Positions 1 through 8,147 of a stretch of 64,000 nt of DNA are shown piece by piece; the first letter of the stretch is position 1, and every line of letters begins with the position of its first letter. The stretch lies in assembly GCA_023481175.1 (NCBI GenBank), contig JAMCWM010000008.1, forward strand, positions 1 through 64,000, in the 5' to 3' direction. The DNA comes from Nitrospirota bacterium (GTDB lineage Bacteria; Nitrospirota; Leptospirillia; Leptospirillales; Leptospirillaceae). The translations under genes and the position numbers were made by a program. Below the pieces are notes generated by a model, which was given only the letters and a program-made list of their open reading frames with translations, ran no database searches and was not told the DNA's origin.

Positions 1-175
1 CGAGGCCAAAGGCACCCTTTCCAGCGGAGCCGTGGAGGGCCTGAATCTCAAGGCGAAACTGACTATGAGAAAATCGTTCGGGTTTCGGTCCACAGATTCG
101 CTGAAAATTGCTCTTTACCATACACTTGCAAATTTACCTGATCCACCGGGTACCCACGGATTCAGCTGAAGAGCC
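1..175 (+). mobile_element. Right end of an ISL3-family insertion sequence (truncated by window edge)
   Basis: The window opens inside a transposase reading frame whose stop codon (167-169) lies only six bases from a terminal AAGAGCC (169-175). That is the reverse complement of GGCTCTT, the sequence with which ISL3-family inverted repeats typically begin. ISL3 elements usually duplicate 8 bp at the target, which would be 176-183 (taacttct), but the left end lies outside the window so the duplication cannot be checked. The element has inserted into the 3' end of the minus-strand HxlR regulator gene. The IS boundary is inferred from the IR motif and the transposase C-terminus. Confidence 0.7.
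2..169 (+). CDS. ISL3-family transposase, C-terminal fragment
   Basis: An open frame enters from the left edge and ends at TGA 167-169, giving 55 residues with no start inside the window. The visible part contains SSGAVEGLNLKAKLTMRKS followed by FGFRSTDSLKIALYHTL and ends in PPGTHGFS. This matches the C-terminal signature of ISL3 transposases (VEGLNNKxKxxKRxxYGFR, then xxLAxLPEPxxTHxF). The glutamate in AVEGLN would be the last residue of the DDE catalytic triad. The rest of the enzyme lies outside the window, so whether the element is intact cannot be judged. The last codons overlap the tail of the antisense regulator gene. Confidence 0.72.
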   Translation, partial: EAKGTLSSGAVEGLNLKAKLTMRKSFGFRSTDSLKIALYHTLANLPDPPGTHGFS

Positions 176-505
176 TAACTTCTGATTGAGATAGTTCACC
201 CCCCATTCCCGAAGCAACCTTAAAATGGGTTTCAGCGTCATGCCGAATTCACTGAGGGAATATTCCACCTTTGGCGGGACTTCCGGGTAGATTGTGCGCA
301 CGACGATCTTGTCCGCCTCCAGTTCGCGCAACTGCCGAACAAGGATCCTTTGCGTCACATTGGGCAATAGACGATGCAATTCGTTGAACCGTTTCGGACC
401 TCCGAGCAAATGGAACAGAATCACACCCTTCCACTTGCCCCCGATAATTTCAAGACATGCTTCGACGGGACATCGAGAACTTTGATCGCATCCTTTGGAC
501 CTCAT
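134..505 (-). CDS. HxlR-family (DUF24) winged-helix transcriptional regulator with IS-derived tail
   Basis: This is a 123-residue HxlR/DUF24 regulator. The family signature runs from CPVEACLEIIGGKWKGVILF (near residue 12) through FNELHRLLPNVTQRILVRQL to the wing region VPPKVEYSLSEFG and the final helix LREWGVNYL. ATG at 505 is preferred over the longer open frame to 649 because it begins just before the conserved domain and follows a GAGG ribosome site. Residues 1-110 are host sequence. The last 13 residues (from GSSAESV on) are encoded by the inserted ISL3 end, so the native C-terminus has been replaced, but the DNA-binding core is whole. HxlR proteins such as YodB and QorR sense electrophiles or quinones through an N-terminal cysteine; here Cys-6 and Cys-12 are candidates. 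The gene is divergent from the MDR dehydrogenase, its probable target. Confidence 0.85.
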   Translation of the reverse strand: MRSKGCDQSSRCPVEACLEIIGGKWKGVILFHLLGGPKRFNELHRLLPNVTQRILVRQLRELEADKIVVRTIYPEVPPKVEYSLSEFGMTLKPILRLLREWGVNYLNQKLGSSAESVGTRWIR

Positions 506-515
506 ATTTGCCTCA

Positions 516-557
516 AGTATCCTGGTTGATACTACATGATTGAAATGTAAGTACTTA
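516..557. promoter_or_regulatory. Putative HxlR operator: two palindromes in the divergent intergenic region
   Basis: Two inverted repeats lie between the divergent regulator and dehydrogenase. AGTATC-N6-GATACT covers 516-533 and the perfect palindrome TAAGTACTTA covers 548-557. HxlR/DUF24 regulators bind short dyads of this AGTA/TACT type. The first dyad is about 10 bp upstream of the regulator start and the second lies in the promoter zone of the dehydrogenase, so one regulator dimer at each could control both genes. The dyads are seen directly; binding is inferred. Confidence 0.5.
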
Positions 558-672
558 TGGAAATGACTCCATTGGTATAGCATCATTCTGTCCTGAGTTC
601 CAGTGAGGCAACGAAAAGGAGAATCTCGCTCCAATAAGTGAAGGACCAAAAAATCAAGGAAGGGAGTCCCCT

Positions 673-1671
673 ATGAAAGCGCTTGTATTCGATCAGCCAG
701 GAATCGAGAATTTAAAAGTGGCAGAGTTGAAAACCCCAAAACCGGAGAAAGGACAGGTTTTGATAAAGGTGAAAATGGCGGGTGTCAATCCGATCGACGC
801 CCTTGTCGTCACAGTCATACCGGCGAATCCGATGCCGCACATCCCAGGCGGCGAGTTTGCCGGAACGGTCGAGGAGATCGGAGATGGGGTCACGTCGCTA
901 AAGGTTGGGGATAGAGTCACCGTATACAGCAGGATGTTTGACGGGAACTGTGACATGTGTCTTTCAGGCAGAGAAAATCTGTGCCGGACCGGAAGCATCT
1001 TGAGTATCGCATCGAATGGGGGGTTTGCAGAATATGTTGCACTGGATGAAGCGAACTGTGTAAAGATCGGGAACGAAATTTCGTGGGAGATGGCGGCAAG
1101 CCTTCCTATTGCAGCTCTCACATCCTATCATGCGCTTAATCAGGCGGGACTTGGTTCAGGGGAGAATTTCGTAGCATTCGGAGCGTCGGGAAATACCGGA
1201 TTGTTTGCACTGCAGTTCGCAAAGGAGAGAGGGGCCACGGTCATAGCGGTCACGAGAAAGGGTTGGGCCGGTGAGTATGGGGCCGACTACGTTGTCCAGA
1301 CAGATGCCGTCCAGAAAGAAATTGCAAGGATCACTTCAAACAGGATGTCAGATGTCGTGTTGAACTCGTTGGGGGAAAGCCTGTGGAAGGACAGCTGCTC
1401 TGTGCTGGGAACCGATGGCAGACTTGTATGCTTCGGAGTATTGACAGGAAAGAACGTACCGCTGGATCTTGGCAGTCTTTATGCGAAGCAATGGAAATTC
1501 ATTGGCGCGACCGGCGGAACGAGGGATGAGTTTGTCGAGCTTGTCGCCAACGCGAGTCGATACAAAATCAGGGTATGGAAAAAATTTGGTCTTTATGATG
1601 GTGCCCAAGCCATACTGGCATTGCGATCAAAAGAAAGGGACGGCCGGATCATGATTGAGTTTCCTGATTAG
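673..1671 (+). CDS. MDR-superfamily zinc-type alcohol dehydrogenase / quinone oxidoreductase-like protein
   Basis: A 332-residue medium-chain dehydrogenase/reductase, cytoplasmic and NAD(P)-dependent. The GroES-like domain spans about residues 1-130 and the Rossmann domain about 140-290, with the nucleotide-binding loop FGASGNTGLFALQF near 168-181. The structural-zinc lobe reads D-G-N-C-D-M-C-L-S-G-R-E-N-L-C, so three cysteines (93, 96, 104) remain and the first ligand is Asp-90. The catalytic-zinc cysteine is replaced by Asn-39 and the GHE motif by GGE, so a classical zinc alcohol dehydrogenase reaction is doubtful. The start follows AGGAAGGGAG. Together with the divergent HxlR regulator this resembles the QorR-qor2 arrangement of quinone stress. 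The N-terminal part resembles proteins of thermoacidophilic archaea (recalled, not searched). The composition is poorer in GC than the genes to the right, which suggests transfer. Confidence 0.82.
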   Translation: MKALVFDQPGIENLKVAELKTPKPEKGQVLIKVKMAGVNPIDALVVTVIPANPMPHIPGGEFAGTVEEIGDGVTSLKVGDRVTVYSRMFDGNCDMCLSGRENLCRTGSILSIASNGGFAEYVALDEANCVKIGNEISWEMAASLPIAALTSYHALNQAGLGSGENFVAFGASGNTGLFALQFAKERGATVIAVTRKGWAGEYGADYVVQTDAVQKEIARITSNRMSDVVLNSLGESLWKDSCSVLGTDGRLVCFGVLTGKNVPLDLGSLYAKQWKFIGATGGTRDEFVELVANASRYKIRVWKKFGLYDGAQAILALRSKERDGRIMIEFPD

Positions 1672-1736
1672 CGGGGTCGGCAGAGCCGTCACTGGGTTCA
1701 CTAAAATTCGACCATCGTGGTGGCAGCCGTTTGTCG

Positions 1737-1742
1737 TATAAT
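1737..1742 (+). promoter_or_regulatory. Possible -10 element upstream of the sbcD-like gene
   Basis: TATAAT occurs in the 151-base gap before the sbcD-like gene, followed by an A/T-rich stretch. No convincing -35 hexamer lies 16-18 bases upstream, so this is a weak call. The rest of the gap (1672-1822) shows no gene. The ribosome site TGAAGGAG lies just before the start at 1823. Confidence 0.3.
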
Positions 1743-1822
1743 TTTTAAACGAACGGGGGGCCAGGTTTTGGAGAGCTCTCCTTCTAAAGCGTTTTTCAGG
1801 AATGTTCTTTTGAAGGAGCCCG

Positions 1823-3055
1823 ATGAAATTCTTCCATGCGGCCGACATTCATCTCGACAGCCCCCTCCGGAGCCTGGCCCTGGAGGATCAGGATCAGCTT
1901 GCCCGCATCCGGCGCGCCACCCGGGAGGCCTTTTCGGCCCTGGTCGACCGCGCCATCGAGGAGAAGGTCTCCCTCCTTCTCCTGGCCGGGGACCTCTACG
2001 ACCACGACAATCCCAACATGCAGGTGGTCCATTTCCTCCGGCGTGAACTTTCGCGGCTGGCCGACCACGGGATCCGGGTCGTGATCGTCCGGGGCAACCA
2101 TGACGCCGCCAACCGGATCAGCCGCCACCTCGATCTTCCCGCAAACACGACGGTCTTCTCCGACCGGGCCCCGGAAACGATGGTTCTGGAGGAACACGGC
2201 GTGGCGGTGACCGGCCAGAGCTTTGCCCCCGGGCCGGTCACCCAGAACCTCGCCCTGGCCTATCCCCCGCCCCGGCCGGGTCTTTTCAACATCGCCCTCC
2301 TCCATACCTCCCTTGCCGGTTCCCCCGACCACGACAGCTATGCCCCCTGCACCCTTCCGGATCTCGTGGCCCGCGGATACGATTACTGGGCCCTGGGCCA
2401 CATCCACAGGCGGGAGATCCTGTCGCGCGATCCAGCCGTGGTCTTTCCCGGGAACCTTCAGGGACGCCATGCGAAGGAGACCGGCCCCAAGGGAGCGATG
2501 CTGGCCGAGACCGACGGGGCCCGGCTGACGGCCCTCGACTTCGTTCCCCTGGACGTGGTGCGCTGGCACCTGCTCCCGCTGGATCTTTCGGGCCTTGTTC
2601 AACCCCGGGAGCTGGGAGACCCCCTCCGGAGGGGGCTCGAATCGGCCCTCCGGGAGTCGGACGGCCGTCCCGCCGCCGTCCGGGTGATCCTGACCGGTCG
2701 ATCCTCCCTCCCGGGCGCCTTTCTGGATTCGCCGGAACAGGTCCGTCAGCTGGTCCTGGAGGTGGCGGCGGAGGTCGCCCTCGAGGATCTCTGGATCGAG
2801 CGGGTCCGGTTCGACTTTCGGCGTGAGGCGATCCGGGAGGTGGCGGGACCCGATGACGACTTCGCCGCCGTCCTCTCCGAAGTGGCCCGGGACCGGGAGG
2901 CGCTGGCCGCCGCCCTGGCCGACGATCTGTCCCCTTTCCGGCGGGCCCTTCCCGAAGAGCTCCGTGAGGAGCTCGACGCCTCCCCCGTCCTGGCCGATCC
3001 GGCAAGCCTCCTGCCGGTTCTTTCGGACCTGCTCTATCGGGGGGAGGCCCTTTGA
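1823..3055 (+). CDS. SbcD/YhaO-like metallophosphoesterase, DNA repair nuclease subunit
   Basis: A 410-residue calcineurin-like phosphoesterase of the SbcD/Mre11 group. All metal-binding motifs are visible: D8-x-H10, GD at 56-57 (LLLLAGDLYD), GNHD at 91-94, H161 in LLHTSLAG, and GHIH at 192-195 (ALGHIHRRE). The C-terminal third (from about 240) is a capping region without catalytic motifs. With the following ATPase it would form an SbcCD-like ATP-dependent nuclease that opens hairpins and processes DNA ends. The two genes overlap by 4 bp, so translational coupling is likely. Both proteins look closer to the Bacillus YhaO/YhaN pair than to E. coli SbcD/SbcC (judged by recall). The gene is much richer in GC than the preceding region. 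Confidence 0.88.
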   Translation: MKFFHAADIHLDSPLRSLALEDQDQLARIRRATREAFSALVDRAIEEKVSLLLLAGDLYDHDNPNMQVVHFLRRELSRLADHGIRVVIVRGNHDAANRISRHLDLPANTTVFSDRAPETMVLEEHGVAVTGQSFAPGPVTQNLALAYPPPRPGLFNIALLHTSLAGSPDHDSYAPCTLPDLVARGYDYWALGHIHRREILSRDPAVVFPGNLQGRHAKETGPKGAMLAETDGARLTALDFVPLDVVRWHLLPLDLSGLVQPRELGDPLRRGLESALRESDGRPAAVRVILTGRSSLPGAFLDSPEQVRQLVLEVAAEVALEDLWIERVRFDFRREAIREVAGPDDDFAAVLSEVARDREALAAALADDLSPFRRALPEELREELDASPVLADPASLLPVLSDLLYRGEAL

Positions 3056-6000
3056 GAATCGACCGTCTGGACCTCGTGGCCTACGGCCCGTTTCGGGACC
3101 GGAGCCTCCGCCTGGGGCCCGGATTCCACCTGATCCACGGGCCCAACGAGGCCGGGAAGAGCACCACCCTCCGGGCCCTCTCGAGCCTCCTCTTCGGCTA
3201 TCCCGCCCGGACCGAAGACGCCTATATGGTCGGAACGGCCGACATGGCCCTCGGGGCCCTGATCACGGCCAGAGATGGCCGGTCCCTTGACTTCGTGAGA
3301 AAGCGCCGGGGAAAGACACCCCTTTCGAAGTCCGACGGGAGCTTCCTTTCGGAAGAGGACCTCTCCTCCTTTCTCGGGGGGCTCACCCGGGAAAGCTTCG
3401 AGCGGCTCTTTTCCCTCGATCCTGTCCGCCTGAGACGGCATGGCCAAGATCTGCACGCCGACGGAGGAGGACTGGGGCAGGGACTTGTCGAGGCCGGAGC
3501 CGGAATCGTGAACCTCCGCAAAAAGCTTGACGCCCTGACGGCGGCGAAAAGGGAGCTCTTTCTGCCCACTGGCAAGAATCCCCGGATCAACCAGATCCTC
3601 TCCCGTCTCGTGGAAATCCGGAGGGAGATCCGGCTCCGGACCGTCTCCCCCCAGGACTACGCCCGGGAGGAGGAAGAGATCCGGCGGGTGTCCGGCGAGG
3701 CGGAGGGGATCCGGGGTACGATCGACCGCCTCGAGAGGGAGATCCGGCGCGCCGAACGGATCCAGCGGATCCTGCCCCGGCGCCAGGAATACGAATTCCT
3801 CTCCGGGGAGATCTCCGGCCTGGAGGCGGTGCCTCTCCTTCCCCCCGAATCCTACGCCCTCCGGGTGCAGGCCGAGAGCGAGGCCGCGACCGCCCGGAGG
3901 GAGCTCGAACGGCTCTTTGAGGAGGCCGAGGTCCTGGGGCGGGATCGGGCGGCCATGGCCGACAGTCCGGACGTCCTTCTCCGGGAGGAGGAGGTCGACG
4001 TTATCGAGAAGGAACTCGGGGCCATTGCGAAAAGTCTCTCGGACCTCCCCCGGCGGGAGCAGGAACTTCTCTCGATAGAGCAGGAGGTCCGTCTCCTTCT
4101 TGTCCGGGCCGGCCTTCCGGAGAGTCCGGAAGAACTGGATCGGCTCCTCCCGCCGCCTGGAAAACGCAGGAAGATCGCTTCCCTCCTCGACCGCCGGGCC
4201 GCCCTCGAAGGAAGCCTCTCGGAGGCCCGGAAAAATCTCGGCAAGGCCGAGGCGGCCGTAGCCCGCGCCGAGGCCGGGAGGTCGACACTTCCGCCCGTCC
4301 CGGAAACCGGAGAACTCGAAGCTCTTCTCCCGGCGTCCGAAGCCCTCCTGGCCCGGACGCAAGAGAAGAACCGGCGGGCCGACGACCTTCTCCGGAGCCG
4401 CGAAGGTCTCGCCGGGAGCCTCTTTTCTTTGGGATTGGGGGAGACGACCCTCCAGGCCCTCCGGGCCTTGGTCCTTCCGGAGAAGGCCACGCTCCTCCGG
4501 ATGCAGGAGTCCTTCCGGAGGCTGCTTCGCGAGGAGGAGGAAGTTCGGGAGACCTTCGCGCGCCTGGAGCGGGAGAGGAAGAATCGGGAGGCCCGGATCG
4601 GAGGACTCGAAGGGGAGGGGGAGGTCGTGACGCCCGCCGATCTCCAGGCGGTGCGGGAACGCCGGGATACGGGATGGCGCCTTCTCCGCAAACGTTTTAT
4701 CGAGGAGGACCGGACGGCGGAATCCGACATCCGGGCTTTTTTTCCGGAGAAGTCGGGCCCGGGAGAAGAGTTCGAGCGGCTTCTCCGGGAGAGCGACCGG
4801 GTGGCGGATCTTCTCGGACGCCGCTCGCAGGAGGCGGTCGAGCTCTCCCTCCTGCGAAAGGAGCGCGACCTGGCCAAAGCCGAGAGCAAGGCCCTGGAAG
4901 AGCGGCTCCGGACGAACGGGGAAAGGATGGCAGAACTCTCCGGCGAATGGATCGCCCTGTGGCCGGAAGGCCTGATCCGGATCGGGGCCGGAGGGCTTCC
5001 AGACCGTCTTCCCGAAGCCATGGCCGAATGGCTGGAGAAGCGGGCGAGGCTCCAGGCCGAGGGAGAGCGGATAGAAGGTCTTGCGGCCGGATTGGTTCAG
5101 GAGGCCCAGGAGGAGGCGGAGCGGATTCGGAGGCTCCGGGAGGCCCTGATTCCCCTCGAACCGGGAGCGGGGGCGGAGGAGACGCTGCCCGCTCTTCTGT
5201 TTCGGGCCCGTAAGTTCGTGGAGAATGCGGAAGAGGCAAGGCGCCGGCACGCCCGGGCCGAGGAGGCCTTCCTGCTGGCCTCCCGGCAGGCCGAGGAGGC
5301 CCGGGAGGCACTCCGGCAGATTGAAGAGGAACTCGGCCTCTGGTATGGCGCTTTCCACAAGGCCGGTGAGGAGGCGCAAATTCCCCTTCCGGAGGATCCG
5401 GAGGAGACCCGGGATTTTCTGGAGATCCTGGCACGCCTCGATGCGCTGGGCCGCTCCATGGAGGAGATGGAGGGCCGGATCGGGAAGATGCGGGAGGACA
5501 TCCGCCGTTTTGGGGAACAGGTGGCCAGGCTCTCGGGGGAACGGGATCCCGCGGCCTTGCCGGAGGAGGTGCTGGTGCAGTCCCGGGAGCTTGTCCGGCG
5601 ATTTCGGGAGGCCCGGGAGGCGGCCATCCGTCGTCAGGAGCTCGAAAAGCGGGAGGAGGAGAACCGGCTCCGGAGGATTCGCCAGGAGGAGCTCATGGAG
5701 CGGAGCCACCGGCTTCTTTCGCGGCTGGCTTCGGAGGCCGGGGCGAGGGATCCGTCGGCGCTCCCCGAAATCGAGCTCCGCTCCCGGGAAAAGGCCGCCC
5801 TCCAGAGCCGTCGGGAGGACGTGGTCCGGCTGGTTCTGGAGGGTGGGGAAGGAGAAAGCCTCGAGGCGCTCTTCGCCGCCTGCGGAGAGACGACCGCAGA
5901 CGAACTCAGCGCTCGCCTCTCCGCGATGCAGGAGGAGCTCGGATCTGCCCGCGAGCGTCGGGAGTCCCTCCAGGCCGACCTCGTGACCAGAAAGATCGAC

Positions 6001-6567
6001 CTTGACCGCCGTCTGGAGGCGCTCCAGGCGGCAGACCTCCTCCAGGAGTCGGAGGTGGAGCGCGCGCGCCTCTCCGGGCTTGTGGAGCGCTATGTCGAGG
6101 GGACGGTCCTGGAGGGGATCCTCCGGAAGGCGGTCGAGCTCTACCGGGACCGGAACCAGGGACCGGTCCTTTCCCGGGCCGGAAAAATCCTCGAGGTCCT
6201 GACCCTGGGCCGCTACCGGGGGCTCCGGGCGGATTTCGGGGAGAAGGGGGAGGCCCTCCTCCTCGTGGTCCGGGAGGATGGACGGAGCCTCGAGACGAAG
6301 GATCTGAGCGACGGAACTCTCGACGCCCTCTATCTGGCGCTTCGCCTGGCTTCGGTGGGGCGCCACAACGAAACGGGAGAGCCCGTCCCCTTCGTGGCCG
6401 ACGACCTTTTTCTGAACCTGGACAACCGGCGGTCGATCCAGGCCCTCCGGGTCCTCTCGGAGATGGCGGATCCGGGTCAGGTGCTCTTCCTCACCCACCA
6501 TGCCCATATGGTCGATCTGGCCCGGGAGGCGGTCCCCGACAGGCTTCTGACGGTCCATGAGCTTTGA
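3052..6567 (+). CDS. SbcC/YhaN-like SMC-type ATPase, DNA repair nuclease partner
   Basis: A 1171-residue Rad50/SMC-like ATPase beginning at TTG 3052, which overlaps the end of the nuclease gene. The N-terminal MRIDRLDLVAYGPF and Walker A GPNEAGKST (30-38) are typical of YhaN-type proteins. The middle (about 180-1000) is an almost continuous E/R/L-rich coiled coil. The C-terminal half-site has the ABC signature LSDGTLDALYLALRL (from 1085) and Walker B with the acidic pair D1117-D1118 in FVADDLFLNLD. No clear CxxC zinc hook stands out in the coiled coil, unlike E. coli SbcC. Its role is to form the ATP-driven clamp that holds DNA for the nuclease subunit. GC-rich codons produce an equally long antisense frame, which is not a gene. 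Confidence 0.88.
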   Translation: MRIDRLDLVAYGPFRDRSLRLGPGFHLIHGPNEAGKSTTLRALSSLLFGYPARTEDAYMVGTADMALGALITARDGRSLDFVRKRRGKTPLSKSDGSFLSEEDLSSFLGGLTRESFERLFSLDPVRLRRHGQDLHADGGGLGQGLVEAGAGIVNLRKKLDALTAAKRELFLPTGKNPRINQILSRLVEIRREIRLRTVSPQDYAREEEEIRRVSGEAEGIRGTIDRLEREIRRAERIQRILPRRQEYEFLSGEISGLEAVPLLPPESYALRVQAESEAATARRELERLFEEAEVLGRDRAAMADSPDVLLREEEVDVIEKELGAIAKSLSDLPRREQELLSIEQEVRLLLVRAGLPESPEELDRLLPPPGKRRKIASLLDRRAALEGSLSEARKNLGKAEAAVARAEAGRSTLPPVPETGELEALLPASEALLARTQEKNRRADDLLRSREGLAGSLFSLGLGETTLQALRALVLPEKATLLRMQESFRRLLREEEEVRETFARLERERKNREARIGGLEGEGEVVTPADLQAVRERRDTGWRLLRKRFIEEDRTAESDIRAFFPEKSGPGEEFERLLRESDRVADLLGRRSQEAVELSLLRKERDLAKAESKALEERLRTNGERMAELSGEWIALWPEGLIRIGAGGLPDRLPEAMAEWLEKRARLQAEGERIEGLAAGLVQEAQEEAERIRRLREALIPLEPGAGAEETLPALLFRARKFVENAEEARRRHARAEEAFLLASRQAEEAREALRQIEEELGLWYGAFHKAGEEAQIPLPEDPEETRDFLEILARLDALGRSMEEMEGRIGKMREDIRRFGEQVARLSGERDPAALPEEVLVQSRELVRRFREAREAAIRRQELEKREEENRLRRIRQEELMERSHRLLSRLASEAGARDPSALPEIELRSREKAALQSRREDVVRLVLEGGEGESLEALFAACGETTADELSARLSAMQEELGSARERRESLQADLVTRKIDLDRRLEALQAADLLQESEVERARLSGLVERYVEGTVLEGILRKAVELYRDRNQGPVLSRAGKILEVLTLGRYRGLRADFGEKGEALLLVVREDGRSLETKDLSDGTLDALYLALRLASVGRHNETGEPVPFVADDLFLNLDNRRSIQALRVLSEMADPGQVLFLTHHAHMVDLAREAVPDRLLTVHEL

Positions 6568-6658
6568 CGGGGACCTATGGGGAGGGGCCGTGCCTTCCCG
6601 TCCCGGACCCTCTCTCTCCGGGAGGACTTTTGGGACCGCTCCCGCTACAATATCCGGG

Positions 6659-6677
6659 GGGACCGCCAGGCGGTCCC
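6659..6677. repeat. Perfect inverted repeat upstream of rmuC
   Basis: GGGACCGCC-A-GGCGGTCCC forms a 9-bp stem with a one-base centre, 42 bases before the rmuC start. No T-run follows, so it is not an obvious intrinsic terminator. It may act as an operator or a leader hairpin. In the same 149-base gap, TACAAT at 6646-6651 could be a -10 element, but no good -35 is seen. Confidence 0.45.
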
Positions 6678-6719
6678 GACCCTTGATCCCGTCTTTTCCG
6701 GAGGAGGGGTGACCCGTTG

Positions 6720-8117
6720 ATGCTGCTGGCTGTTGTCCTGGCGGGACTGGCCTCGCTCTTTTCGCTGCTGGTCCTTCTCCGGTCCGGAGGATCCCCGGGG
6801 GGTCTCCCGCCGGAGCTCCTGTCGCGTCTCCTCCGGGAGGAGTCGGACCGGATCCGGCAGTCGGGAGAGGAGCAGGCCCGGCTTCTCCGGACCGAACAGG
6901 CCGAACTATTGCGGGCCGGCTTCGACCAGGTGCGGGGGACGCTGGGGGAGGGGGAGGTCCGGGAGGCGGCCCTGGCCCGGGCCCTTAGGGAGGAGCTTTT
7001 GAACAGCGTGACGCTCCTGGCCCAGACCCTCTCCGAGTCCCTCCGGGAAACCGGAACACGACAGAAGGAGGTTCTGGAGACCATGTCCGCCTCTCTCGCG
7101 ACCCTCGCGGAGAAGAACGAGCGGACCATGGACCAGCTCCGGCAGGGGGTGGAGGGGCGTCTCGACGCCCTCCGGACCGAAAGCCAGATGAAGCTCGACG
7201 AGATGCGCCGCACCGTCGATGAAAAGCTCCAGACGACCCTCGAGACCCGGCTTGGAGAGTCCTTCGGACGGGTGGCCGAGCAACTGGAGCGCGTCCACAA
7301 GAGTCTGGGCGAGATGCAGACCCTGGCCACCGGGGTGGGGGATCTCAAGCGGGTCCTCTCCAACGTCCGCACCCGGGGAACCTTCGGGGAGGTTCAGCTC
7401 GAGGCGCTGCTCGAGCAGTTTCTCTCCCCCGAGCAGTATGTGAAAAATGCCCAGGTCCGGGAGCATTCCCAGGAACGGGTCGAGTTCGCCATCCGTCTTC
7501 CGGGACGGGACGCGGAGGGGGAGGTCCTGCTCCCGATCGATGCCAAGTTCCCCCAGGAGGACTACGAGCGGATGATGGAGGCGACGGAGAAAGGGGACCC
7601 CGACGGGGCGGCCCAGGCCTCGAAGGATCTCGAGGCCCGGATCCGGGGATTCGCCCGGACGATCCGGGAGAAGTACATCGAACCGCCCCGGACGACCGAT
7701 TTTGCCATCCTGTTCCTTCCCACGGAAGGGCTCTATGCGGAAATCCTGCGTCGCCCGGGGCTCTTCGAACAACTCCAGCGGGAGTTCCACATCACACTGT
7801 CGGGGCCGACGACCCTGACCGCGATGCTCAACGCTCTCCAGATGGGGTTCCGGTCGCTGGCGATCGAGAGGCGCTCGGGGGAGGTCTGGAAGATTCTGGG
7901 GGCGGTCCGGCAGGAGTTCGGCAAGTACAACGAGGTAGTCGAAGGGCTCTCAAGACAGCTTTCCACAGCGGCAAGCTCCGTCAAGAAGCTGGGGACCCGG
8001 ACCCGGGCGATGGACAGAAAGCTACGGGATGTCGAGCGGCTCCCCGAGACAGAGGCCCGGCAGATCCTGGGCGAGGAGAGGGAAAGTCTCAGGGAGGATT
8101 TTGAAGAAGATGGGTAG
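6720..8117 (+). CDS. rmuC: RmuC-family DNA recombination protein
   Basis: A 465-residue protein with an N-terminal hydrophobic segment (LLAVVLAGLASLFSLLVLL), a long predicted coiled coil (about 40-210) and the RmuC domain (about 215-420). The domain shows the family pattern LKRVLSNVRTRGTFGEVQLE and the nuclease-like stretch LLPIDAKFPQEDY. RmuC limits DNA rearrangements such as inversions at short repeats and is thought to be a nuclease, probably tethered to the membrane here. ATG 6720 is chosen; TTG 6717 immediately before it is an alternative, and both are served by GAGGAGGGG at 6701-6709. It sits beside the SbcDC-like pair, giving a small DNA-maintenance neighbourhood. Confidence 0.85.
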   Translation: MLLAVVLAGLASLFSLLVLLRSGGSPGGLPPELLSRLLREESDRIRQSGEEQARLLRTEQAELLRAGFDQVRGTLGEGEVREAALARALREELLNSVTLLAQTLSESLRETGTRQKEVLETMSASLATLAEKNERTMDQLRQGVEGRLDALRTESQMKLDEMRRTVDEKLQTTLETRLGESFGRVAEQLERVHKSLGEMQTLATGVGDLKRVLSNVRTRGTFGEVQLEALLEQFLSPEQYVKNAQVREHSQERVEFAIRLPGRDAEGEVLLPIDAKFPQEDYERMMEATEKGDPDGAAQASKDLEARIRGFARTIREKYIEPPRTTDFAILFLPTEGLYAEILRRPGLFEQLQREFHITLSGPTTLTAMLNALQMGFRSLAIERRSGEVWKILGAVRQEFGKYNEVVEGLSRQLSTAASSVKKLGTRTRAMDRKLRDVERLPETEARQILGEERESLREDFEEDG

Positions 8118-8147
8118 GATGCGTCGAAATTTCGGAGAGCGCAGGGC

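Noticed and set aside
505-649. Longer start for the HxlR regulator at 649
   Set aside because: The extra 48 residues lie outside the conserved domain and would place coding sequence over the palindromic operator region.
3034-6558. A 1174-residue antisense frame opposite the sbcC-like gene
   Set aside because: It mirrors the GC-rich E/R/L coiled-coil codons of the real gene, contains no domain, and its length follows from rare stop codons in GC-rich DNA.
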